Shown here one piece after another: positions 1-12,378 of a stretch of 64,000 nucleotides of DNA. Position numbers and translations under genes: made by a program. Every line of letters starts with the position of its first letter. The stretch's first letter is position 1. Origin of the DNA: Clonostachys chloroleuca (lineage: Eukaryota > Ascomycota > Sordariomycetes > Hypocreales > Bionectriaceae); contig JBANAY010000003.1 of NCBI GenBank assembly GCA_037952775.1, forward strand, positions 4,464,001 through 4,528,000. The letters are read 5' to 3'. Under the pieces are notes generated by a model. That model had not been told where the DNA came from. It saw only the letters and a program-made list of their open reading frames with translations, and ran no database searches.

Positions 1-3000
1 ATAGATAGACTATAGAATATTATATAATTATATCTTACTAGTAGTAATTAACTAACTCTGCTTACTATAGAGGATAAAGAAGAAGTTCTATAATATTATA
101 ACTCTAAATAGAATATTATTTAAGTATAATAATAGAATTATTAACTCTAAGACTAATTACTTTATAATTAAAATCTAAGGGAAAGAATTTAATATTATAT
201 ATAACTTAGTACTATTAAATTCCTATAATATTATATTAGGATTACTATAGCTATAAGATATAAACCTACTAATAGACTAGTTTACTAGCTGTATAAAGTA
301 GAGAGATACTCTTATAAACCTATATTAGGATTAATAGAAATTGAAATTTTATTAGATATTAGAAGAATATAATAATTCCTTAATAACTAAAAGTACTACT
401 ATAAAAAACTAAAATAATAACTTATAATAATAAGTAGATATAGTAGTTATAGCCTTAATAGTACTATAACCTAGTATACTAAAAAATCTATTCTACTAAG
501 AATTATAATAAATAAAATAAATCTTAGGCTAGATATAAAAATTAGAATAACCCCTAGAAATAGACTTTATTAATTAGATATATATAATAAATTAATAAAA
601 ATATAACTATAATATTAAGTTTAACCTATAGTATAAATAAGTAAGAAAGAAATAACTATAAAAAGATAAAGAGAAATACCTTAAAAGGGGAAGACTGGAT
701 TATATTCTGAAGGAATACTGGAAATATAATAAGCTATTTAAAGAAACCCTAGAAACCGGATTATTATAGTATAGTTAATAGGATTATAAAATCTCTATTA
801 TTAATAGAGGAGAACTAGCTTTCTATAAACTCTATAACCTTATAGAACCTCAGTTATAAATACTCTATAAATATATTAATAATATATTAGTAAAAAGCTA
901 TATATAGTTATTAACTTTATCTACAGAATACCCTATAATATTTATACCTAAGAAAAATAGTAAACTCTGTTTAGTTATTAACTATTACTAACTAAATAAG
1001 ATTATATATAAAGATAGAATATCTTTACTACTGATTATAAAACTCAGAGACTAGTTACAGGGTAAACAGTAGTTTACTATACTAGATCTGAAGGGAGCTT
1101 ATAACTTAATATAAATAAAAGAAGGAGATAAATAGAAAATAGTATTTAGAATAAAGTTTAGTTTATATAAGTACTTTATTATACCCTTCAGACTAATAAA
1201 TATATCTATAATATTCTAATAAATAATTAATTAAGTACTCTAGGAATATTTTAATATCTTTATAGTTATATATCTTAATAATATTTTAATATTCTTAAAT
1301 AATCTAGATATATATAAGGAATATATATATAAAGTCCTAAAGAAACTAGAAGATATAAATCTCTTAGTAGAACTTAAGAAAAGTTAGTTTTATATTAAGA
1401 AAGTTAACTTCCTAGGATATATTATTTAACCTAATAAAATATAAATAGAAAAAAGTAAAATTACTATAGTTTCTAAATAGGAAGAACTAATAAATATTAA
1501 AGAAGTATAAGCTTTCCTTGGATTTACTAATTACTACTAATAATTTATTAAAGACTATAGGAAGATTATTATACCCCTATATAATCTAATAAAGAAAGAA
1601 AAAGAATTTTAATAGAATTTAAAATATTAGGATATATTTAATAATATTAAGAATTATATAACCTATAAATCTGTACTATAGATATTTAATCTAAATAAGG
1701 AAGTAGAACTTAAAACTAATACTTCAGATTTTATAATTAGTATATAAGTTAGCTAAAGGGATAATAAAGGGAGACTATACCCTATAGCATTCTACTTAAA
1801 GAAACTATATAGTATAGAACTTAACTACCCTATCTATAATAAGGAATTTATAGCTATTATATATATATTCAAAGAATTCGAATACTACTATCTAGGAATA
1901 TAATATAAGGTTAAGATATATATAGATTATAAGAATATTCAGTATTTTACTATAACTTAATAACTTAATAGATAATAAATATACTATACTAAATACTTAT
2001 CTAAATTTAACTATAAAATTATATATTAAAAAGGATTAGAAAATAGATAAGCTAATACTCTTAGCTGGAAACCTGAGTATAAATAAATAATTCTAAAAAC
2101 TAATAGATAACTATTTTTAATAAATAATAAAGGATATTTAGTATAATAAACTTTAGGTATTATACTAAGAGAAATAGTATATACTAAGGTCCAGATAGAA
2201 GCTATACTAGATATAAAAATACTATAATAAGATATAAGAATAGTACTTATTAAAGAAATCTATAAGTATCTGCTCTTAGGATATTAAGGAGTTAAGAAAA
2301 TATTTAATAGAATAAGATAATATTATAATTACCCTGATCTATAAAAAGATATATAAACTATAGTTTTAGAATATAATACTTATATATAAATTAAATCTAT
2401 AAGATATAAACTATATAGAGAACTTAAACTAGTTTTAGTATTAGAATAACTATAGTAATTAATATCCTTTAACTATATTATTAAGCTACTATTATTAATA
2501 GAACCTATAATAGAAGTATAGTATAATAGTATTCTAGTTATTATTAATAGATTTATAAAGTATAGATATTTTATTCTATATAAAGAAGTAAGCTCTATAG
2601 AAGACCTTATATACTAATTTCTATAATATATAGTTAGTTACTATAGATTATCTAAAGAGATAATCTCGAATAGAGGAATAACTTTTATTTCTAAATTTTA
2701 GTAATTACTTATAGTATAAATAGGTACTAAGTATAAGCTTTTAATAGCTTACTATCCCCAGAGTAATAGATAAATAAAATAATTAAACTAAATATTAGAA
2801 TAATACTTATAAGCCTATATTAATTATAAATAAGATAATTAGGTATAACTATTACCTATAGTATAGATTATATATAATAGTTCAGTATAAGAATCTACTT
2901 AACTTATACCTATATATATAAACTATAGTTATAAACTAGAATTCCAGAACTAATAAATACTTAATAGACTAGATATACCTACTGCTATACTTATAAAAGA

Positions 3001-4546
3001 AATACTATACTTATTATATATAGAAATAAAGATAGAATTAGAATTTATCTAAGAAAGAATAAAGAAATACTATAATAAAATAAGATTAAAGGGACTAATC
3101 TTAAAGGAAGGAGATAAAGTCTATCTACTCTATAAAAATATTATAATATTATAACTAAGTAATAAATTAGACTATAAAAAACTTAGACTATTTAAAATTA
3201 AGAATAAAAAATCAGATACTAACTATAAACTATTACTACTGGATATAATATATATCTATCTAGTTTTTTATATCTTATTACTTAAAAAAGTACTAGAAAA
3301 TACTCTAGATTAAGATTATCTAATTAAGATCTATAAAGAAAAATATAAACTAGAAAAAATACTAAAGAAAGAAGTTAGAAATAGATAAATATTCTACTTT
3401 ATTAAATAGAAAGGGTATACTAATAATAATAATATCTAGGAACTTACTAAATACCTAAAGAACTATTAGAAGCTTATCTAATAGTATTACCAGGCCTAGA
3501 AATACCTATCCTAATAAACTAAGAAGAGGACAGTTCTATACCCTCTTGAAGAAATACCGGATTAATCTCGATCTCTAAAAACACAGGCTCAGAAGAAGGA
3601 GTAATTACTGAAGAAGCTGCCTTATAGGCTGCCTCCTCTACCTCCTCTTATTCTACCCGCTCTAACTCTTTAATACTGTTAATACTACGAGATACTGCTT
3701 ATATTATCTTATTAAGCTATATTTTCTTTTATTTATATAAATACCGTACTTTAGTACTTATACACTCTAATTCCTCCTCTACAGTATCTAGCTCCTCTTC
3801 AGCCCGCTGATAATAGACCCTAATATAGCGGATCTACTATACGGATAACCCTTGAATATTACAGTATAATTAACTGTATAATATATATTCTATATAATAA
3901 GAGGAATCCGAAGGAGATACCTAATAAGAGTGCTTACCTTAACCCTTATAGTAAGAATATACCAGTATAATAGAAGGATTATTCAGAATAGTAAAAAGAA
4001 GAGTATTCCTATAAATTATAGATAACTTAGTTTTTAATACTTTTGTTTTTAAAATATAACTAGATAATATAGTATTAGTATAAATAATAAAGGAAGGAAG
4101 TTAAGTAATATACTAACTCAGCTGCTGAATATAGTCTTAAGGATAAAACTAACAGGAGGGGGTATTATATTACGAATAACCCCTGTATTACCTAATAGGA
4201 CTATCCTTAGTTATTATATATAGTTATATATAATTAAATAATATAGTTAATATCCTATATATTAACTATAGTACTAGTTAATTACTAATAATATATTCTA
4301 TATTATATATATCGTCTTAAGTATATATATATATTTATTTCGCTAGATAGAATACTCTTTCAGACAGTTATTAATAATATTATCTATATATCTATTATTA
4401 CTAGCTCTATAATACTTATATATTAACAGTGACTTATATTGTACAGCCTAAGATAACCTGATTATACTACTCAGAATAGTACTCTGATTGGTTTAACCCC
4501 GACCTACCCTAGACCCCGTCCAGTGTAAGTTATCCAACTGTTATAC
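1..4546 (+). mobile_element. RIP-degraded Ty3/gypsy chromovirus relic (copy 1, 5'-truncated by window)
   Basis: No long ORF survives, but translation through stops shows the gypsy pol order. A retropepsin-like ILGLLWL segment lies near 190-250. The reverse transcriptase (about 940-1400) has LDLKGAY and a YLDDILIF box now reading YLNNILIF, and the connection FLGYII/FLGFTNYY follows. RNase H is at about 1680-2060 and the integrase core at about 2270-2900 (SNRGITF, YYPQSNRQ). A chromodomain at about 3340-3480 keeps IFYFIK.KGYTNNNN. Stops fall mostly where Gln, Trp or Arg codons are expected (CAA/CAG/TGG to TAA/TAG), as RIP predicts. The polypurine tract aggaggggg (4156-4164) precedes a 3' LTR. 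The domain order RT-RNaseH-IN-chromodomain defines the chromovirus clade. It is not functional. Confidence 0.85.
4165..4546 (+). repeat. 3' LTR of chromovirus copy 1 (ends approximate)
   Basis: This segment follows a polypurine tract and starts tattatatta, consistent with an original TG start mutated to TA. About 4327-4545 is clearly related to the reverse complement of about 31870-32075, the 5' LTR region of the minus-strand copy. The shared words include atagaatactct/atagaaatactct, tatatctattattactagct and ataacctgattatactact. The right end (ctgttataca) is placed by where the two copies diverge. Confidence 0.55.
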
Positions 4547-4559
4547 AGTTAGACTGTAT

Positions 4560-6290
4560 ACTAACTATATAATATATAAGGAGCAAGATACCCTTAAGCT
4601 AGCTAAGAAACTTTAAAAGGAAGAAGTTATTATAACCCCGGGTACTCTATTTAAGGCCTTTATAATAGCTAAAATTAACTAACTTATTAAAGTAGGTATA
4701 TTCAAGTTTATACAGTTTAATTATAATATTAAAAGTAGTTAACTATTTAAAGTATATATTATTAATAAGGTAAAAGGATAGAATATATATCTATATAAGA
4801 AATCCTATCTAGTTATATAAGGATATAATAATACTAGTAAGGAGATAATTCTTATATAGTTACTAATAATCTAATACTATAGCTAATAGCTTATCCTTAT
4901 ACTAATACTATTACTATTAGCAGTAGGAACTTATATTCTGATAAGTAGAGATATTATATAAGCCTACCTATAGTCCGAGTTAATACTATAATATATAATT
5001 TATATAATACTCCTAAAAGACCTCGAGCAAAGCTATCTATAAGGAACAGTTATAAAAATTATAAAGCTGCTATATAGAATTACTGAGTCTAGTATATATT
5101 AGTATATTATATACTATAAGTACTTTATAATATATATAAAGATAGTAATCTCCAGTTTTAACCTATACCTCCTGATTATAGGAAGTAATATACTTAGTTC
5201 TGGGATTATTAGAATATAAACTAATAATATACTTAGGTTATTTAATAAGATACTTACTGCGGAAGAAGAATATTAGTTAAAAGAGGCTAAGTTTAAGGTA
5301 AAAGCTAGGGTTAAGCTTTCTAAGAAAATAGATTTTAAATTTAATAGAGGAAAGATATCCCTTTATAGTATAATAATTAAGTTTTTTTAAAAGGGCTAAG
5401 CTAATATACTCTAGAAAGCTATAGATACAGAGAGCTATAAAGCCTAAAGAGTATATAGTATATAGATTATAAGTATTATATAATTAGAAGCTTTATATAA
5501 TTTATCTATAGTAGTATAATTATAATAGAATCTATTAAAAGATAATATTAAGAAGTTAAATAAAAGGCTTATATAGTAAATTAAGAACTATAACTATAGA
5601 TTGAAATTTATACTACTTAACCTATATAATCTGAAGCTATATATCTTTATAGATAGATCTCTTGCTAATAATAAAGATATAAGCTTCTAAATCAGCTTTA
5701 TAATTATACTTAGAATAGAGATAAGGATTAAGGGCTAGGAGCCTATATTCTAACTAACTAGGAATATTATATACTAGTTATTAATAAAGTATAAATATAT
5801 TATAAGAAGCAGCTTTATATTAGAAGTCTATAGTATAGTAGCCGGATTTAATATAGGTATTATAATTATAAGTACCTTTTAAATAATTATTTTGAAAATA
5901 ATACTATTAGAAATACTGCTAGTAATTTATATAAATTCTCTCTTACTATATAAATACTTTATTAAGCTTAGTATAACTATAGAGAAAAGACTAATAATTA
6001 ATATAATAGCTTTATAGTAATTATATAAATACTGTAAAATTACTAAAATAAGATAGATTAATAGAGAGAATAACCTAGTAGATACCTTAATAAAAGGGAA
6101 GCTTAATTTAGTACTTTTAAAACTTATAGAAATAAATAAGTTAAGAATTTAAATTAAGAGAGATATTAAGAGGCTACTTAAATTAGGTATAGCCTAGTAA
6201 ATATAGATAGACTGAACCTATATAATAAGCTGCTTCAAACTGAGAATTTAAATATATTATAAGTAATTAGAATATATAGGGGGGAGGGTC
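4560..6290 (+). mobile_element. RIP-degraded Ty1/copia pol relic (RT to RNase H, 5'-truncated)
   Basis: Reading through stops gives the C-terminal half of a fungal copia polyprotein. There is an RT part with an AYLQSELIL-like stretch and LLYRITESSIYQY (about 4940-5110). The RNase H part reads LYIFIDRSLANNKDISF (about 5636-5700), then a segment ending in EKRLIINIIAL and NLVDTLIKGKLNLVLLKLIE (about 5970-6130), the usual end of this copia group. A purine-rich tract near 6279-6288 may be the polypurine tract, with an LTR beginning just after it. The first half of pol is missing. The piece abuts the chromovirus LTR, so it is truncated or was interrupted. Confidence 0.65.
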
Positions 6291-9200
6291 TCCTATAAGA
6301 GGCTATTCTATTTCCCTATCTATTTAAGCTATCTACTAATAATTAGATCTATTTACCTATCTGAACTAGCTAAGCTATCTAATTTTTTTTATTTTTTTTT
6401 TATTTATTTTATCCTCCTCTTTTACTTAGGTTCAGGGTATATAGGAAAATAGTATCCAGGGGGTCAGAATTAGATATTAAAGGAACTACCCTTGGATTTA
6501 TTATTATTATCAGATCTATTAGTACTTCTATAAATAGTACTATTATTATTATTAGGCCTTACAGACTAATAATAAATAGTATAGTACTCTAAAAGAGGTT
6601 TAACCTCCTCGGAGATAGTATTCTTAAAAATATAGCTAGAACTAGATTCTAATCTGTATTACTAATAGATAGTTAAACTATTAAAAGTACTATCTATAGT
6701 AAGATTATAAGCTATCTTCCAGGCAGTATTAGTATATATAACTAGAAGATATACCTTAGTATACTTATAGGAAGGTTTCCTAGCAGATTTACTAAGCTTA
6801 GTAAGAGCTTTATAAGTAGTAACTAAGTTATATATAAAAGGTATTAGAACTTTAGGTATAGTAATATAAATATTACTACCCTTATTATAATATATATACT
6901 ATATCCTATTACTATTATAGTTAAAATAATAACTATTACTTTTCCCTAAGATAAGTAACTTAATATATACTATATATTTATTAGGATACTTACTACTAAT
7001 AAATATATTAGCTAAGGAAGTAAGAAAAAGAAAAACTGCTAATACTTATACCTAGTTAGAGTACTTCTTAGCTATATAATATTCCTATCTCTTAAGCTTC
7101 CTAAGCTCCTTCTATATCCTTCTAACCTCAGCTTACTGCTAGGCTAGTATACTTAATATTCTTTAGACTACTATATAAGCCTGTTAGTAAGAGTTCCTGA
7201 AACTGAGTACCTGAGTATATATAATTAATAGCTGTTTCCCTAGCTATACTGCAGCGGGATAGTATTACAGGCTCGGGGGAGGGGCTCCGAGGAGCAGATA
7301 AAAGAGGGGAGGAAGGTATTATATCTCTATATTTAGTTAGCTCTAAAATATATAAGGAGGGAGTAACTACTTATAGAGAAGAAAATAGTAAGTTAAAAGT
7401 TTAACTATATACTACTAAGGTTAGCTATAAAACTATATCCCAGAGTATATATATCTCTATATATAAAAAGAGAATTAGGATATAACTATCCTATAAAATA
7501 GTTAACTATAAAACTCTGATCTAAAGTAGTAAGGATTATTATAGAGGGTATATATATAATACTGGAGTAGCTATATAGAAAAGGAAAAGAGGAATATTAT
7601 AATAGTATAGAACAGGATTTAATATAAGTAGGGTATATATCTATAATTACTTATTACTAGGGGTAACTATAGTAATAAGCAGGGAAACCTAATAATAAAA
7701 TATATATATATCCGGACTAATATATATAGTATATCTTTTTAATAAAGATATAAGGAATTAGAATTATATATATTTATTTCTTATATTTACAGAGGTTATA
7801 AAGGGTCTATAATTATAAGGGCTATTTATACAGAATAAGAAAACAAAAGACTACCTGTGTTAGTATACTAAATACTACTGACTAGTAGTTACTGGCTGGA
7901 AGCCAGAAGCAGAGCGGTTCGCTTAGTCAGGACTGCTCTGGAACTGTATTTATAACTGGTTTACTTCTATAGCTAGGATAGTAACTCAATCAAAAATCAC
8001 TTTCAACCTATCTACTCTATAGCGTACGCTTTGGAAAAGCCTTCCAATAATATTCTTATTACTCTACTTAACTTACTTATATTTAATCAGATACTAATTA
8101 TTAAAATAGTTATTTATAATAGTTAGATAGTAATATATAAAGATATACTCTTTATAAGAGAGTTACTTATTACTAATATAATTAGAATACTATATAGTAT
8201 TTAGAAGTAGAAGGAATAGATCAGAGCTAGATAGTAGTTTTATATTCTATCTTAAAAAGCTTAATCTTTATAGATAGATAGGCTTTAGCTATTTATTAGA
8301 TATATTTATACTTAACTATCTCTCTCTTATTATAGAGAGCTACTATAAGACTAATAGCTTTAATCTTAAGCTGGAAGACTTAGTCTTTAGTTAAGCTATG
8401 TTAAGGACTCAAGCCTAGTAGGAGACTAGGCTGGGTCCGATAAGAGATAACTACAGTGAGCAAGACCTCTGACTAGTATACTACATACTATTTAAGGGGG
8501 AGAGAGAGTTATAGGAAGGAACCTACTCTCTTCCTCCCTAAGAATATAAACTCTAAAACAGACGCCTACCCGCAGCCGCCATAGGGCCGGTCTGTTACAA
8601 GCTATTAGGTTAATAGTAGAAAATCTCTACTAATCTTATATATTCAGGAGTAGAGATATTAATAATAGGCTTAATATACTCTTCCTTCTTTTCTCCCCTT
8701 ATATATCTTTTAATTTTCTAGATAGAATAGTTATAAAAATAATATTTATAATATTACTTTACTATCTACTTATTATATTATATATACTACTTATAGATCT
8801 TTTTAGTAAGCTGCTAAATCTCTACTTTATTTAGATAGCTATTAATATAGTAGTTTCCTTACTTAAGTTCTATATATTACTCTTCTAACTTAATAATTTC
8901 TAGATCTAATAGTATATTTCTCTATATATCTTTAGGGACTATATCTAAGGTAGTCCGAGGGTTATATCTAAGACTTATATAGATAAATAGTTAAAATAGT
9001 TAGTTCTACTTCTCTTCTTTAAGGAATATATTTTAGAGATTAAAGTTAGTAATCTTATTTAGATAGATATAGTAAAATATTATAAATTAAGGATTATAGT
9101 ATATTATCTAGTTATATACTAAATCTAGTATATCCTCTATAAGAAAAAGTCAGATTAGTATTACTATAAAGATATTAATAAAGATAAATAGGAGAAAACC

Positions 9201-9340
9201 TAGTATTAGCAGTATTACTAGTACCTCCCCAGATAAACTAAAGTATCTATAGTTTCTTATATCCTAAGTTAAGGCTCTGAGTAGTAATATTATCTTAAAG
9301 CTTGGAATATAGTATAGCCTTATCCTCAGATAGGATTATC
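6291..9340. repeat. Unassigned RIP-like AT-rich block
   Basis: Very AT-rich, with stop codons in all frames and no confident domain. About 6470-7300 read on the minus strand gives a broken hydrophilic stretch (KALTKLSKSARKPS), probably an element ORF that I do not recognise. Two less AT-rich patches at about 7855-8040 and 8395-8600 look like LTR-type non-coding sequence. The second ends ggtctgttaca, a typical LTR terminus. Composition recovers gradually after about 9340. Confidence 0.45.
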
Positions 9341-9946
9341 CTATAATACTAACAGAAGATTAGGATCTTTAACTTAGATACCTTCCAGCGGAGCAGAACA
9401 GACTCCTTGAAGGATAGCAGTTTTAACCTAAATATTACAGATATAGTCATCAAGCTCGGTATATCAAATACATCATCATAGAGAGCAAGGGCAAAGATCG
9501 TAGAGACAGCACAAAAGATAAGCTTCCTAGTGGGAGTAATATATGGAGTTCTGCCGGTTTCCATTGAGATGTTCTGATACTATAGCAGAACTTACCCTTT
9601 CCTTACGTTATGTATTTTTACGCTGGGAACAATCCATCAATCAGCGAGTCAAATTTGTGCTGCTAGTATTCTCAACATTTCGAATTGCCATACGTATCGC
9701 GACTAGGTTATATAGCGTCAACAACACACTGAGAATTCAGAATCTTCATGCTTGAACTGTAGGCGATGAGGGGGTCTCTCAGCAATTTGATAAAGCTTGG
9801 CGAGATCGATGACGATATTGGACGTGATATAGCTAAATGTATCTAAGAAGGGTAAAAGTAAAGAGCTACAAAAAATGTGATAGGTAGATATATACCACCA
9901 ACATAGTGCACCAACACCTTCCTAGCGAGATCAAGGGCTTATTATA

Positions 9947-10087
9947 ATGGACGCTGGCGGAACTTTGGTATTTTTCATGGTATACATTGTTATCAATATG
10001 GTGGGCGCAGTTATTGTTTACTGGCTGGCCAGGATGCCGAAGAAAGCATTCGGTAAGAAGCGAAATGCGATACTGAACGACGAATAG
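9947..10087 (+). CDS. Possible 46-aa single-TM small protein
   Basis: The ORF runs from an ATG to TAG and encodes a short N-terminus (MDAGG), one strongly hydrophobic segment at residues 6-27 containing FFMVYIVIN and VIVYWL, and a basic tail (residues 29-40, with PKKAFGKKRN). That is the layout of a single-pass membrane microprotein with an inside-positive tail. I do not recognise it. A second hydrophobic stretch continues in the +2 frame right after the stop, so it could instead be the first exon or a frameshifted remnant of a two-TM protein. No promoter or splice evidence decides this. Confidence 0.25.
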   Translation: MDAGGTLVFFMVYIVINMVGAVIVYWLARMPKKAFGKKRNAILNDE

Positions 10088-11517
10088 AATGGATATGGCC
10101 TCTGCTTAGCATGTTGGTTCCATCGATTTTGCTCTACTTATACATCTTACAAATCGGAAAGAAGCCTTGGCTCTGCTCTTGAATAGTTTTCATGTAAGAA
10201 ACGGAATATAGGCACGCAGTCGACGCTGTAGTTATTCTGGGCAGCTCCGAACATGTTCCTATGGGGAGGCGGAAATGGTCATTTGCCAAGAAAAGTTATT
10301 GCTTCTTGGAACCCAGATTTTGTTTGTGAGGTCCTTGAGATGATGGCATAGTCTCTTTAATGACCGATTGAGGATGCTCCAGGCATTTTCAAGAAGGCCG
10401 AGATTCGAAAATGTGATAAGCGGTCTTTAGAAATCAAGTATAGTATATGCCTTCTCCCGGCTCTGTAAGTTCATGTGTGACCATGACTGTATCTTCTGAT
10501 CCTTTTAATGTTGTACAGTTGTACAGTAGTATTGTGAGGATATGTTCTGTTAACACTCTTATTCATAAATCTTCGTTCACTAGTTATGTTATGTCATCGA
10601 TCTGCTGACATCTATAGCTTCTACAGCTCTCTTAGCTCAGACTACTGCTCGCCTTGGCCTTTGACTTCTGATGTTCAGAACGATCTCGTTTTCGGGGGCC
10701 ACTGCCGCTGCTGGGTTGCTGCTGGGTTCAACCTTTTCTGTTGCTTCTTGATTGATCATCTCTACGTGCTAGGTTTGTTCCTTGGGATCGTCTTGGTTCT
10801 AGTATAGGGCCTCCGATCCTAGTGGACTGTCTCACTTTATTTTGTCCCTCGTGTGAGCCGTGGCAAGCCGCGCACTTTCGCGGTGCCATCTTGGCAGTTT
10901 TTGTCGGCTAATCTCGGGTGACGTGCTCTTACGCGTGTAGTAACCGCAGTTTACACTGGCCGTATTTGCGACACTAACAATACTGCCTTACTCAGCACTA
11001 GCTGTCGTATCGTTCGCACTGGATCACCTCGCCCTGCTAGATGAGACCCTTGTCGATACCCCTATTTGCATCTTCCGGCCTCATGAACTTGATTATGATT
11101 GAGAAGTTGGTTTTATGGGATAAGGCTTCGTAAGCTAGCCCATATAACTACTTGATCTCTTTAGTTGATATGAGGGCTTATTGTTAAGCAGCAGCCCGTC
11201 TAAAATTTGTCGATATCCATTGAGTTAGTGGAGACATAACGTGCTAATGGCATTATAGCGCTATTTCTAATCCTCTGCTCGTAGTCTTCTGCAAACTGCT
11301 TGAGTGCGGTTATGTCTGTGGCGGCGGCTGTTTTGATGCTTAGGTCGCCACTTTCCAGCTATTTAGCGAATTTAACTTAACTTTGATCTTGCCTATGTAT
11401 TCGTTGTTGCTATGTTCGGCGGCGTGATACATGTGTGATTCAAGATTGTGTGGACTTATCACTCTGATATTTGCTATGGGGGCGGGTCTTTGATGTTTAT
11501 AATAATTCCGCTTACAG

Positions 11518-11907
11518 ATGAAGCCCCCTTACTTTGCCGGCCATGTATACCCGATGCCAGTCCTAGCCTCAAAACCAGCTTTTAATAACGCAAACCCGAC
11601 AGCCCAACAACTAAGCATGACCAAGGTCCAGCAGAATACGGATATTGCCGTCAAGGCAAAAGTTTTACAGAGGTGGGCAATAAACTTGGCAAACAACCAT
11701 AAAAATTATCAGGGACATAAAATTGGCCAGTCAGCAGAGCTTACCCGGTATTGTGCCACCCTATGCCAATGTAGTGGCAAGGGGATCGATAGGCGCGCAA
11801 CAAAACTTCCGGTGCGGGTTCATGCTAAAGCCCGCTATACCCTAAACTGGTTTGCGGAACCTTTCTTTGACCCGGATCACGCTTACCTAAGCGGGAACGG
11901 ACGGTAA
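11518..11907 (+). CDS. Unrecognised 129-codon ORF, doubtful
   Basis: An open frame of 129 codons starts at ATG 11518. The product is basic, rich in Lys, Arg, Asn and Ala, with no signal peptide, TM segment or motif that I know. The opposite strand of the same stretch is partly open and encodes a hydrophobic segment (CWAVGFALLKAGF), so the true coding strand is uncertain or the frame may be fortuitous. It lies 470 bp upstream of the monooxygenase start. Confidence 0.2.
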   Translation: MKPPYFAGHVYPMPVLASKPAFNNANPTAQQLSMTKVQQNTDIAVKAKVLQRWAINLANNHKNYQGHKIGQSAELTRYCATLCQCSGKGIDRRATKLPVRVHAKARYTLNWFAEPFFDPDHAYLSGNGR

Positions 11908-12378
11908 GTTAACCCCTGCTCAATGGTGGTTAGCCTATACCACATTACGCTAAACTGACTAGAAGGTTTCTCATTCGCCAAATAATTACTTATTACTGAG
12001 TTATGTTGTATTCATTGAGAAAAGTACGTTATGGTTACTACGCTAGGTGCCACCTTAGAATCCTTTTTTATCCTTCCTTTGTTGTCGGCATAGTTTTATG
12101 CCACGTAAAGGGGAGCGCAGAGGTATATTATTAATTTCAAGGACGTGGATCTCGCTGGTGACTAATCGGAGTTGAACTTTAATATGCGGCGCGTAAAGGG
12201 TGCATTGCACGGATTGATTCGTTTCTTCTGCTGGGATGTCGTAGTATACTGTTCATCTATAAATGCACAGTGCCTCTACTATGGAATGAGTTTCCAAAAG
12301 CAGTTGTCACACCTTATACTTAGCATCAATTACTTCGACTCCGCACTTTTCCATAAACCTGCCAAATATTCGGGCAAA

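Larger units (their letters stand above)
9341..12378. other. Intergenic island left of the BVMO, with only doubtful small ORFs
   Basis: Composition here is ordinary rather than RIP-like. Apart from a small membrane-type ORF at 9947-10087 and a 129-codon frame at 11518-11907, both listed separately, I see no gene and no recognised domain. A hydrophobic stretch in another frame just downstream of 10087 (about 10088-10183, WIWPLLSMLVPSILLYLYIL) hints that the small ORF may be part of a longer, broken or spliced membrane protein. Confidence 0.4.

Noticed and set aside
9349..9564. Minus-strand frame containing YDDVFD, suggestive of a DDxxD terpene-synthase motif
   Set aside because: Only 71 codons, with no other terpene-synthase motif (NSE/DTE, RY) in any frame nearby. 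The match is too short to mean anything.
12172..12378. N-terminal extension of the BVMO reading frame
   Set aside because: The extra 69 codons show no family similarity or clear targeting signal; the family start is at ATG 12379, just before the FAD motif.
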